This document shows, one piece after another, positions 29,340 to 36,750 of a stretch of DNA of 64,000 nt (position 1 is the first letter of the stretch; each line of letters begins with the position of its first letter). A program made the translations under genes and the position numbers. The stretch is taken from positions 37,662 to 101,661 of the forward strand of contig JAKQDH010000124.1 in NCBI GenBank assembly GCA_029558835.1. The letters run 5' to 3'. The stretch is from Planctomycetota bacterium. GTDB lineage: Bacteria; Planctomycetota; Phycisphaerae; UBA1845. The notes beneath the pieces are model-generated. The model was not told the DNA's origin. It saw nothing but the letters and a program-made list of their open reading frames with translations, and did not search any database.

Positions 29340-29531
29340 GTGGGTGCCATGCCCTCACCCGCCGCAGGCGGGGGTGGGCATGTGGTACGGCGTAAGAGCA
29401 TGCTTACCCGCTACCCTGTACGTGTCCAGCCTGGGTGCCATGCCCTCACCCGCCGCAGGCGGGGGTGGGCATGTGGTGGGGCGTAAGAGCATGCTTACCC
29501 GCGACCGCTGTCCCGGGAAAGCATGGCACCC
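29340..29531. repeat. family B palindrome, copies 2 (half) and 3, in tandem
   Basis: A left half-unit at about 29340-29420 is directly followed by a full unit at about 29431-29531. Each opens with TGGGTGCCATGCCCTCACCC. The full unit closes with GGGAAAGCATGGCACCC. A CTAAACACGTACGCGACC tail follows. The gap 29162-29651 has no gene. Confidence 0.75.
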
Positions 29532-29651
29532 CTGCGCCCGTATGCGCTAAACACGTACGCGACCATGGTCGCGGGAGAGCCTGGCACCCTCGGCGTCGGG
29601 CGCGCTCAACACGTGCGGGCGCCGGCCACGCTGCCAGACGAACGGAGCCGC

Positions 29652-29681
29652 TTGACTTCGGAGTCTTGTTTTCGCTATGCT
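29652..29681 (+). promoter_or_regulatory. putative promoter of the secreted propeller gene
   Basis: TTGACT at 29652-29657 and TATGCT at 29676-29681, spacing 18 bp, about 75 bp before the start at 29756. Prediction only. Confidence 0.5.
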
Positions 29682-29755
29682 GAGGGTCTGGCGTGCCTGC
29701 ACCCGTGGGCATGCCCCCAACGTCAGCATGCATCCACTCGGAGGAGGGCCCAATC

Positions 29756-31114
29756 ATGTCGTCCCGTTCGCGGAAATCGTCGCTGTCGCAGTCCGCAGTG
29801 ACTGTGATCACGGTGGCGGCGTTGGCGCTGATCGCCGGCGCGGTTTACGGGCAGGCGAGTACGCCCGCCGTCTTCGTCTGCAACAATGGGAACCTGGAAG
29901 GAAGCGTCTCGTCGTTCGTGATCAACCCCAATGGCAGTCTGGAGTTCGTGGATGTGGTGGTAACGGGGACGCGTCCCAGCCTGACGGTTCCCTGCCCATA
30001 CTGCAACGCCTACGAGATTTCGCTGACCCCGGACGGGGCGTACCTGGCCCTGACCCACCCGGCCGGGGATCTGGACGGCTTGAGCATCCTGCGCGTGGAA
30101 ACCGACGCCAGTCTGACACTCGTGGTGCAGTTGACGCTGCCGGTGGGACAGGACGGGCCGCTGGACGTGCAGTGGCTCGACCATCAGCACCTGGCCGTGC
30201 TGCGCACAGGGCCCAGCCCGGACCAGGTAGCGGTGTACGTGTTCCACCCGGGCGGGCCGTCGCTGACGTTCAGCCATGCCGTCAGCGTCGGGACCAGCGG
30301 GGGTTACCTGGCGCTGCATCCGACCGGGCAGTATCTGTACGCGAGCAACTCGTCCACGCCCAGGCAGGTGTACGCTTTTGCGGTGGGCCCCGGTGCGAGT
30401 CTAACGCAGATTGACGTGGAACCGTCGGGCACGCCGTTCCCGCTGGAAGTGACGGTCAGTCCGGACGGCACCAAGCTCTACGCCGCGGGCGGCATCAGCG
30501 GCACGGGACACGACGTGATCGGCATGACGGTCAACCCCGATGGTACGTTGACCGCGATGTCGGGCAGCCCGTTCTACTCGCCCGGTCAATCACCGTCGAA
30601 CGTGTTCGTCAGCGGCGACAACGGGTATTGCATCGTCGGGCACGGCACGGACGCGACGGTGCGGGTACTGGCGGTCAATCCCTTAACGGGTGCGCTCACC
30701 GACACCGGGCACAGCTTTGACGTGGGTATGCAGGGTACGCTGGGCGACGTGCGCGTGCTGGACGATCTGCTGTTTGTGACGGACAACTCCGATGGTCCGA
30801 CCGGCGTTTACTCGTTTACGATCGGCGCCGGCGGCGCGCTGACACAGAACGGTGCGCTGCTGAGCACCAGCGGCATCTCGCCGCGTTCGATCGCCACGTG
30901 GGCGCCGCCGCCGGTACCGGGTGACCTGGACGACGACGGTGACGTGGACATAGATGACTTCGCGCTCTTCGTGGACTGCATGAGCGGGCCGGAGGTGACC
31001 ACGCCGCCACCGGGCTGCGCCCCCGACGTATTCGACGCGGCCAACCTCGATACGGACGCCGACGTGGACCTGGGCGACTTCGCCGAGTTCGAGAATGCCT
31101 TCACGAAGGCGTAG
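29756..31114 (+). CDS. secreted lactonase-like beta-propeller with dockerin-like C-terminus
   Basis: A 452-residue exported protein. The signal peptide is about residues 1-33 (VTVITVAALALIAGAVYGQA). Residues about 35-385 carry a seven-bladed-propeller pattern of the lactonase/YVTN type, with recurring ISLTPDGAYLALTHPAGDL, LALHPTGQYLYASNSSTP and VSPDGTKLYAAGG blade ends. The C-terminus has two calcium-loop repeats, GDLDDDGDVDIDDFALF and ANLDTDADVDLGDFAEF, as in the other secreted proteins here. Lactonase activity is not provable; a binding or structural role is as likely. GGAGG lies 10 bp before ATG 29756. Confidence 0.82.
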   Translation: MSSRSRKSSLSQSAVTVITVAALALIAGAVYGQASTPAVFVCNNGNLEGSVSSFVINPNGSLEFVDVVVTGTRPSLTVPCPYCNAYEISLTPDGAYLALTHPAGDLDGLSILRVETDASLTLVVQLTLPVGQDGPLDVQWLDHQHLAVLRTGPSPDQVAVYVFHPGGPSLTFSHAVSVGTSGGYLALHPTGQYLYASNSSTPRQVYAFAVGPGASLTQIDVEPSGTPFPLEVTVSPDGTKLYAAGGISGTGHDVIGMTVNPDGTLTAMSGSPFYSPGQSPSNVFVSGDNGYCIVGHGTDATVRVLAVNPLTGALTDTGHSFDVGMQGTLGDVRVLDDLLFVTDNSDGPTGVYSFTIGAGGALTQNGALLSTSGISPRSIATWAPPPVPGDLDDDGDVDIDDFALFVDCMSGPEVTTPPPGCAPDVFDAANLDTDADVDLGDFAEFENAFTKA

Positions 31115-31256
31115 TCTGGGTTGCCGGCACGCCTTGTCAGTGGTTTCGCTGGGACGCTGCGTGCACGCGCAACAGCTTGGTCAGTCCGCTCCTCGCACAT
31201 GAAGATCGAATTCACGCGGCGCGGGTACCCCCTGGACGGATCAGCGCACGGGGGCA
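31115..31256. other. short gap, nothing recognised
   Basis: No gene, repeat family or clear terminator is seen between the propeller gene and the putative promoter at 31257. Confidence 0.4.
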
Positions 31257-31286
31257 TTGACAGACGGAGCGGTGAGGAGATACTGT
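31257..31286 (+). promoter_or_regulatory. putative promoter of the MGS-like gene
   Basis: Consensus TTGACA at 31257-31262 and TACTGT at 31281-31286, spacing 18 bp, with a leader of about 120 bp before the start at 31414. Prediction only. Confidence 0.5.
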
Positions 31287-31413
31287 AGCCCTTTGAAGTG
31301 TACGCCCCTGAGCGCGACCGCACGTGATTCGGTCGCTCGGCGTGGCGGCCGCGTCCCCTTCTTTCCTTCAGAGAGGCGACTAGTCCACATCGTCGCCAAG
31401 AAAGGACGAGTCC

Positions 31414-32544
31414 ATGGCACTTAAGGCTTCCGGCGCAGGCCTGCCACCCGGGCCCAGGACGCTCATCGGGGTTCTAGCTAGCCGCGACTCCACGAAGGCC
31501 AACAACGCTTTGGTTTCGCTGCTCACTTATCTCGCTACCCGCAATGACAACGCCAAGTTGACGGAGTATCATTTCCTCTTCACTGGAGGCACCTATGACC
31601 GAGTGTTTCTGGGCGCAGCCAAGCCAGCGGTGCGCCCGCTGGACAAGAGCGTAGCGACATGGTTGCGTGGCCGGTGTGGGGTGACAAGACTCCCCGAGAC
31701 GGCAGCCGGCGGCGTCGTGGTCCTGTCGTACCTCATAACCCAACAGCAGTGCAGCATTGTCTGGCCCATATTCGGACCCGAGGAAATGCACTGGCTCCGC
31801 CCAGAGAATATGGCTCTCATGCGTCTTGCCGACCAGTGGCATGTGAAGCGACTGATGAACCGCGGCTCGATCCTCACTTGGTTTGACACCGAGGCGCAAA
31901 GTGACGCGAACAGAAACAAACGCAGTGCTCCGCCAGCTCTCATTCTGCGCCCCGATCTTCAAAACGCCAGCGGTCGGTTGGCGCGGCGAAAGGGCGCAGG
32001 CAGTACCCAGGGCCTACAGCCCATACCACCTATACCCTTCAAACCTGCAACCTACCTCGTGCCGAGACGAGGAAAGGCTGCCCCCGCGACGGTGGCCGCC
32101 GTGGCGAACGGCATGGATTTCGGAGATCTGACTGTCGCACTCATCGCACATGACGAAATGAAAGCAAGAATGATTGAGTTTGCGATCGACCACGAGGCAG
32201 AACTGAAGAAGTTCGGCACCATCCTTGCGACTGGCACCACGGGACGCGAGGTTGCGGCCGCGACTTCTCGGAAGATTGACGAGAAGGTCTACCGGTATCA
32301 CTCCGGTCCCAAAGGCGGCGATATCGAGATTGCAACGGAGATTCTCCATGACAAGTGCCACGTTGTGATCTTCTTCGTTGACCCGTTGCACCCACACCCA
32401 CACGCTGAGGACATCCGTGTGGTCTTTCAGGCGTGCATGATAAAGGACCAGGTGGTCATGATCACCAACGAGATGCACGCGCGCGAATTCATGTCGCGAG
32501 TCGTAAGACCGCTGGACAAGCTGACTTTGTATCGGTTTGCGTGA
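31414..32544 (+). CDS. two-domain methylglyoxal-synthase-like protein
   Basis: A 376-residue protein built from two MGS-fold halves. The C-terminal half (about 238-376) keeps every residue known to matter in E. coli MgsA: His246-Asp247 (LIAHDEMK), phosphate loop ATGTTG (272-277), SGPKGGD with Asp303, FFVDPL with Asp323, and His330/Asp333 in PHPHAED. The N-terminal half (about 15-160) follows the same order (LIGVLASRDSTKAN, FTGGTYDRV, AAGGVVVLSYLITQQQCSIVW, PIFGPEEMHWLRPENMALMR) but lacks the catalytic aspartates. Ordinary MgsA is a single domain of about 150 residues that turns dihydroxyacetone phosphate into methylglyoxal; MGS folds also serve as allosteric modules in CarB. Codon use is visibly less GC-biased than neighbours, which may indicate transfer. 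AAAGGACG precedes the ATG. Biological role unknown. Confidence 0.8.
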   Translation: MALKASGAGLPPGPRTLIGVLASRDSTKANNALVSLLTYLATRNDNAKLTEYHFLFTGGTYDRVFLGAAKPAVRPLDKSVATWLRGRCGVTRLPETAAGGVVVLSYLITQQQCSIVWPIFGPEEMHWLRPENMALMRLADQWHVKRLMNRGSILTWFDTEAQSDANRNKRSAPPALILRPDLQNASGRLARRKGAGSTQGLQPIPPIPFKPATYLVPRRGKAAPATVAAVANGMDFGDLTVALIAHDEMKARMIEFAIDHEAELKKFGTILATGTTGREVAAATSRKIDEKVYRYHSGPKGGDIEIATEILHDKCHVVIFFVDPLHPHPHAEDIRVVFQACMIKDQVVMITNEMHAREFMSRVVRPLDKLTLYRFA

Positions 32545-32672
32545 TGTTGTCTGGTCGATCCCGGGCAATTGCCCCAGGGAGAGGTATCCACCCGGCGACG
32601 GGTACCAGTGGTGACGCTTCCGCGCGGGGACAAGTGGGCAAGTTGCCTGGGATGCTGGGTTGAGTCAGTGTG

Positions 32673-32954
32673 TCAGTGCAGCACCCAGGCCAGCGCCAGG
32701 ATCACCATCAGCACGACGATGATGAGTATGACCGTGCCGCGGCGGGAGGCGGAGCGCTCGACCGGCGTGATCCAGTCGCCACAGTGCGGGCACTTGACCG
32801 TCTCCTCGTGCACGGGGCCGTGGCAGGCGGGGCAGACGAATGCATCGTCGGCGGAGTCGTCGTCGGCCGCCGCGAGGTCGGCGTCGGAGACGTCGTCGGC
32901 ATCGTCACCCCAATCGTCGTCGGAATGCACGACTCGCACCATCGGTGTGCCCAT
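32673..32954 (-). CDS. small zinc-ribbon membrane protein
   Basis: A 93-residue protein: a very acidic N-terminus (DDDWGDDADDVSDADLAAAD), a zinc ribbon with VCPACHGPVHEETVKCPHCGDW (two C-x2-C knuckles, residues about 41-59), and a C-terminal membrane helix (GTVILIIVVLMVILALAWV). This layout of ribbon plus tail helix is common in Planctomycetota and of unknown function. The ATG at 32954 is natural. It lies between the MGS-like gene (converging) and a family B palindrome. Confidence 0.75.
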   Translation of the reverse strand: MGTPMVRVVHSDDDWGDDADDVSDADLAAADDDSADDAFVCPACHGPVHEETVKCPHCGDWITPVERSASRRGTVILIIVVLMVILALAWVLH

Positions 32955-32999
32955 GCGCAGTGGCTAATAGATCCGCTCTCCCCCTTGTACCGGTTCAGC

Positions 33000-33103
33000 G
33001 TGGGTGCCATGCCCTCACCCGCCGCAGGCGGGGGTGGGCATGTGCCGCGTCCGCAGAGGCATGCTTACCCGCGACCGCGGTCGCGGGAAAGCATGGCACC
33101 CAC
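33000..33103. repeat. family B palindrome, copy 4
   Basis: Bounded by GTGGGTGCCATGCCCTCACC and GGAAAGCATGGCACCCAC, with a perfect inner GACCGCGGTC. The tail AACGCTGAAGACGCTAAACA matches that of copy 1 (20956). A GGGGGGAGAGGGCAGGGTG family D half follows at 33128-33162. The gap 32955-33407 has no gene. Confidence 0.8.
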
Positions 33104-33407
33104 AACGCTGAAGACGCTAAACACGTACTCCCCCTGGGGGGAGAGGGCAGGGTGAGGGGGCACCCTGCCGCGACTCCGCGCTTACTCCACTCCTGGCCGC
33201 CAGGGAGGGGAACGTGTCGCAACCTCGCAAACGACAAAGACCCCCGCAGCCCACAGCGACGCAGTTGCCGGCCCGTCAGTCCCGCATCCTGACCAGCGCC
33301 GCGCCAATTCGGATCGGCATGCCTTCATTCGCACTTCGCTATTCCCCCCCCGCCCCCTCGTGCCGGGACGGCTCCATCGAGCGCGCTGGCCGTTTCTCCG
33401 GGGGGCG

Positions 33408-33992
33408 CTATTCCATTCCGCTGGGCGGGGTGGCCTTCACGACCGGCAGCAGGGCCTTGAACTGCGGTGTGTCACACCGATGGCACAGCTCGAAGAGCAC
33501 GCTCTCCACGGTAGTGATGAACGCGCCGGCCTGCTGCATGCGCCGCAGCGCCTGCCGGTAGTCGATCTTCGCCCGCGAACCGACGGCGTCGGCGCAGACG
33601 TACACCTGGTAATCCAGCACGCGCAGGTCCAGCACCGTCTGTTGTACGCAGACGTGCGTCTCGATACCCAGCACGATGACCTGGGGCCGATCCAGGCCGT
33701 CGACTGCCTTCCGCACGGCCGGCTCCGCCAGCGAGCTGAAGGTCATCTTCGACATGATGGTCGCCCCGGCCGCGTCCAGGCCGGCCCGTATGCCGGCGTC
33801 CGTGGTGCCGAGGCCGTGCGGATACTGTTCGGTCGCCAGCACGGGCAGGCCGAAGACCTTCGCTCCGTCGATGAGCTTGCGGCTCTGGGCGAGCACGTCC
33901 TGCCGGTGGCGGATGAACGGCAGGAGCTTGTCCTGCAGGTCGATCTCCAGCACCATCGCGCGGTCGATCTCAAGCTTGTCCGGTCGCAGCAT
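33408..33992 (-). CDS. isochorismatase-family cysteine hydrolase
   Basis: A 194-residue protein with the catalytic triad of the family: Asp18 (LEIDLQDKL), Lys82 (MSKMTFSS) and Cys115 (GIETHVCVQQT). TEQYPHGLG and the cis-peptide region before the cysteine (VIVLGIETHV) are also present. Members hydrolyse isochorismate, nicotinamide, N-carbamoyl compounds or peroxy-type amides; this length and the ETHVC motif fit the YcaC/isochorismatase-like group of uncertain substrate. GGGGAGGA upstream of ATG 33992 fixes the start; the longer reading would pass through a dispersed repeat. No pathway partner adjacent. Confidence 0.9.
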   Translation of the reverse strand: MLRPDKLEIDRAMVLEIDLQDKLLPFIRHRQDVLAQSRKLIDGAKVFGLPVLATEQYPHGLGTTDAGIRAGLDAAGATIMSKMTFSSLAEPAVRKAVDGLDRPQVIVLGIETHVCVQQTVLDLRVLDYQVYVCADAVGSRAKIDYRQALRRMQQAGAFITTVESVLFELCHRCDTPQFKALLPVVKATPPSGME

Positions 33993-34063
33993 CGTGAATC
34001 GTCCTCCCCAGCCTTCGGAGTCTATGCAGCTCCAAGCAAGGCGGAAACCGATTGACCAAGCAG

Positions 34064-34158
34064 GGTGGCATGGCCAAGCGCAGCGCCGCCATGCTCTCCC
34101 CCGGGGCGCGTGGTGGCCATCCCCGCATGCCGGCGCCTTCGGCTTGGGCATGCCACCC
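34064..34158. repeat. REPIN-like family A, copy 5
   Basis: Arm A 34064-34094 and arm B 34125-34158 are both close to consensus, with a unique loop of about 30 bp. It lies upstream of the isochorismatase-like gene and downstream of the GH127-like gene. Confidence 0.87.
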
Positions 34159-34230
34159 TCGGGGTTTCTTCGTCCGCGTGCTCCTATATAGAAACACGGT
34201 GCCCGGCCGTCAACTTGCGGGCCCTGCGTA

Positions 34231-36723
34231 CTACTTCGGCGTCCACGGCCCCACGACCCATTCGAGGATGCCGCCGGAGAAGCCCTCTTGCAGTTTCACC
34301 TCGAGCTTCAGCTCCGCCGTCTCGACCGGGTCGAACTTCAGGGCATTGAACCGATCCCGCTCGACACCGCCGCCCGACGCGCCGCTGACCTCCTGCCACG
34401 CCTCGCCCTTCTTCCAGAGAATCCGCCAGGACGCAGGCACGCGACAATATCCCTGCCCCGTGTCGTCGAACCAGTACACATGCGTCTCGCTGACGGTTTG
34501 CGGCTGGTCGAAGCGAACGGTCACCCACTCCGTCGTGCCCTTGTGCGGCCACCACGTGAAACGCGGGATGCCGTGATCGTTCGAGCTCTTCGGCCAGGTG
34601 CCGTCGCTGAGCGCCAGCAGGTCATCGTGGATGTGCGATGCCTGGTGCGGCACGGGCGGCGGTGGCGACCAGACATGCGCGTCGGCGGCCGTGCTGACCG
34701 TGGGAAACGCCGATACCCTCAGCCGCGCGCAGCCCATCGGGATGAGCGTCACCGTCTCGGGCGGCCCGTTGTCCACCTTGGCCGGGCTCGGTTGCAGCTC
34801 GCCGACCAATCCCAGGTGGTCCAGTTGCCAGGCGTCGATGCGCCGGGCCGGGGCGGTCAGTTCGATCGGCGCTGCCTCCGGTGTGAACGGCTGGGCGGCC
34901 AGGGGGCCGGTCTTCTTCCGCACGCGGAAGGCGGCGGCCGGTGCCTTGGCATCGAGCAGCAGTCCGTAGTTCCAGGGGGTGGTGGGGAACACCTCGAACG
35001 CCGGCCAGCGCTCGCTCTCGCCGTAGCGTGCCCACCGCTCGCCGATCTTGAGCGAGTAGGTCAGTGGCCCACGCTCGATGGATACGCAGTCGTGGTTGGC
35101 CGGCCAGGTGCGCACCTGCACCTCCATAGGCAACGTCAGCACGACTTCGTCGCCGTCCTTCCACTCGCGCTCGACCGCCGTGTAACTGCCCACTCGGCTG
35201 CGGAACTCCTGGTCCGCACCGTTGATGCTCAGCCGGGCCTGGGCGCACCAGGCCGGGATGCGCAGGTACAGTGGAAACCGCGTCGGGCGGGACGTGGTCA
35301 GCTTGAAGCTGATCCGCTCGTCGAAGGGGTAGTCGGTGGTCTCCACGATGGCTACTTCCTGGTCGCCGGCGACGCGGGTCCGCACGGCGCTGGCCGCGTA
35401 GAACACGGCCGCCAGCCCGCCGTCGGGCGTCGCGCACCACAGATGCTCCGCGAAGTACGGCCAACCCATGGCCACGTTGTGCTGGCAGCAGCGGTACGAG
35501 TGCGGATCGTAGGCCAGCATGTTCCCGCCGTTCTGCAAGCCCGGCGACTTGGTGCCCTGGTCGAGCTGCACCAGGTTGGGGGCCGTCAGGTAGTGCAGTC
35601 CCTTCAGATCGGGCGTCATGCCGGCCGGCAGGGAGTTGAAGGCCACGTCCTCGCACCTGTCCGCCCAGTCCGGCTGCCCGCTGATCTTGAGGAGCAACTG
35701 TAGAGAGTGCATCATCTCGACCATCGAGCAGGTCTCGGCCGCCTGGCGCGGGCCGGTGTAGCCTTCGCGGCAGTTCTCGTCGGCCCCGAACATCCCGCCG
35801 GGCACCTGGCCGTATTCCCGGTACACCGTCTCGTAGTTTCGCCGGACGGCCTGCAGCAGGTCGGTGTCTTTGGACTGCTGATAATAGATGGCCGGACTGC
35901 GGAACCCCTGGCAGATGTTGACGCCGTGCCAACTCTGTATTCCGGTGCTCCAGTCGGCCCAGCGCTTGCTGATGCGCTCGCCCAGTTCCAGCAGCCAGGG
36001 CTCGCCGGTGCGGTTGTACAGCCAGTAGACACTGTCCAGTTCGTCGCCCGCCCGCACGTGCTGCCACCACTGGGCGCAGTACTTGCCCTCGCCCCACGGG
36101 AACGGGTACAGGTCCTGCTCGGGCAGACTGTGGCGATAACGCAGGTAGCGGGTCAGGGCGGGCAGGATGCGCTCATCGCCGGTGGCTTCATACCGCGAGC
36201 GCAGCACGTACATCATGATCATGTTCGGCCAGCCGTCGCGGGCCTCTTTGTTCGCGCGCGGCCCGAAGTAGCCGTCGGCATCCTGGCTGGCGAGCAGGGC
36301 GTCGATCCACTTCTTAGTTTCGGCGATGATACGAGCGTCGTTCAGGACGTAGCCCAAGTCGCCGAACCCCTTCAGCCAGTACGGTACCTCTTCCCAGCCG
36401 GGCTGGTCCGGCTGCAACCAGCCGCCACCTTCGCGGCAGAACTCGCTTACCTCCGCCAGATGCCCGACGAAGCCGTCGCGCTGAAGTTCCAACTGCGTGC
36501 GCAGCCAGCCGCGCGGCTCGATCGCGCCGATGGGCAGCTTGAGGAGCGGACTGGGCGCCAGCGGCGGGCGGTTTGCGCTGTACCCCGCCAGCCCAGTGCC
36601 CGGCGCCGGTACCTCTGTCCTGAAGATCCGCATGGGCTCCTCCGCTCCCGCGCCGCGCGCGGCCACAACCATGCCGGCCAATACGACCAAACCGAACTGC
36701 CAACACTGACGCCACGTCCGCAT
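34231..36723 (-). CDS. GH127-like beta-L-arabinofuranosidase family glycosidase
   Basis: An 830-residue exported protein (signal peptide about 1-27, VVLAGMVVAARGAGAEE). The (alpha/alpha)6-barrel part (about 60-450) carries the zinc-binding and catalytic residues known from HypBA1 at nearly identical spacing: Glu330 and Cys332 (AAETCSMVEMM) and Cys412-Cys413 (YRCCQHNVAMGW). Other family stretches are YWLKGFGDLGYVL, SQDADGYFG, DELDSVYWLYNRTGE and NSLPAGMTPD. Beta-sandwich domains follow, and the end (ETHVYWFDDTGQGYCRVPASW) resembles a carbohydrate-binding discoidin-like module. It should remove L-arabinofuranose or a related sugar from polysaccharide. The GGAGAACGCC before ATG 36723 supports the start. 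It lies 27 bp after the pseudoprotease gene in one operon. Confidence 0.9.
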   Translation of the reverse strand: MRTWRQCWQFGLVVLAGMVVAARGAGAEEPMRIFRTEVPAPGTGLAGYSANRPPLAPSPLLKLPIGAIEPRGWLRTQLELQRDGFVGHLAEVSEFCREGGGWLQPDQPGWEEVPYWLKGFGDLGYVLNDARIIAETKKWIDALLASQDADGYFGPRANKEARDGWPNMIMMYVLRSRYEATGDERILPALTRYLRYRHSLPEQDLYPFPWGEGKYCAQWWQHVRAGDELDSVYWLYNRTGEPWLLELGERISKRWADWSTGIQSWHGVNICQGFRSPAIYYQQSKDTDLLQAVRRNYETVYREYGQVPGGMFGADENCREGYTGPRQAAETCSMVEMMHSLQLLLKISGQPDWADRCEDVAFNSLPAGMTPDLKGLHYLTAPNLVQLDQGTKSPGLQNGGNMLAYDPHSYRCCQHNVAMGWPYFAEHLWCATPDGGLAAVFYAASAVRTRVAGDQEVAIVETTDYPFDERISFKLTTSRPTRFPLYLRIPAWCAQARLSINGADQEFRSRVGSYTAVEREWKDGDEVVLTLPMEVQVRTWPANHDCVSIERGPLTYSLKIGERWARYGESERWPAFEVFPTTPWNYGLLLDAKAPAAAFRVRKKTGPLAAQPFTPEAAPIELTAPARRIDAWQLDHLGLVGELQPSPAKVDNGPPETVTLIPMGCARLRVSAFPTVSTAADAHVWSPPPPVPHQASHIHDDLLALSDGTWPKSSNDHGIPRFTWWPHKGTTEWVTVRFDQPQTVSETHVYWFDDTGQGYCRVPASWRILWKKGEAWQEVSGASGGGVERDRFNALKFDPVETAELKLEVKLQEGFSGGILEWVVGPWTPK

Positions 36724-36750
36724 GGGGCGTTCTCCAGGTGTACGGACCAC

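Noticed and set aside
33214..33561. Plus-strand open frame at 33.2-33.6 kb
   Set aside because: Low-complexity translation that overlaps the antisense of the isochorismatase-like gene end; no motif and no ribosome site.
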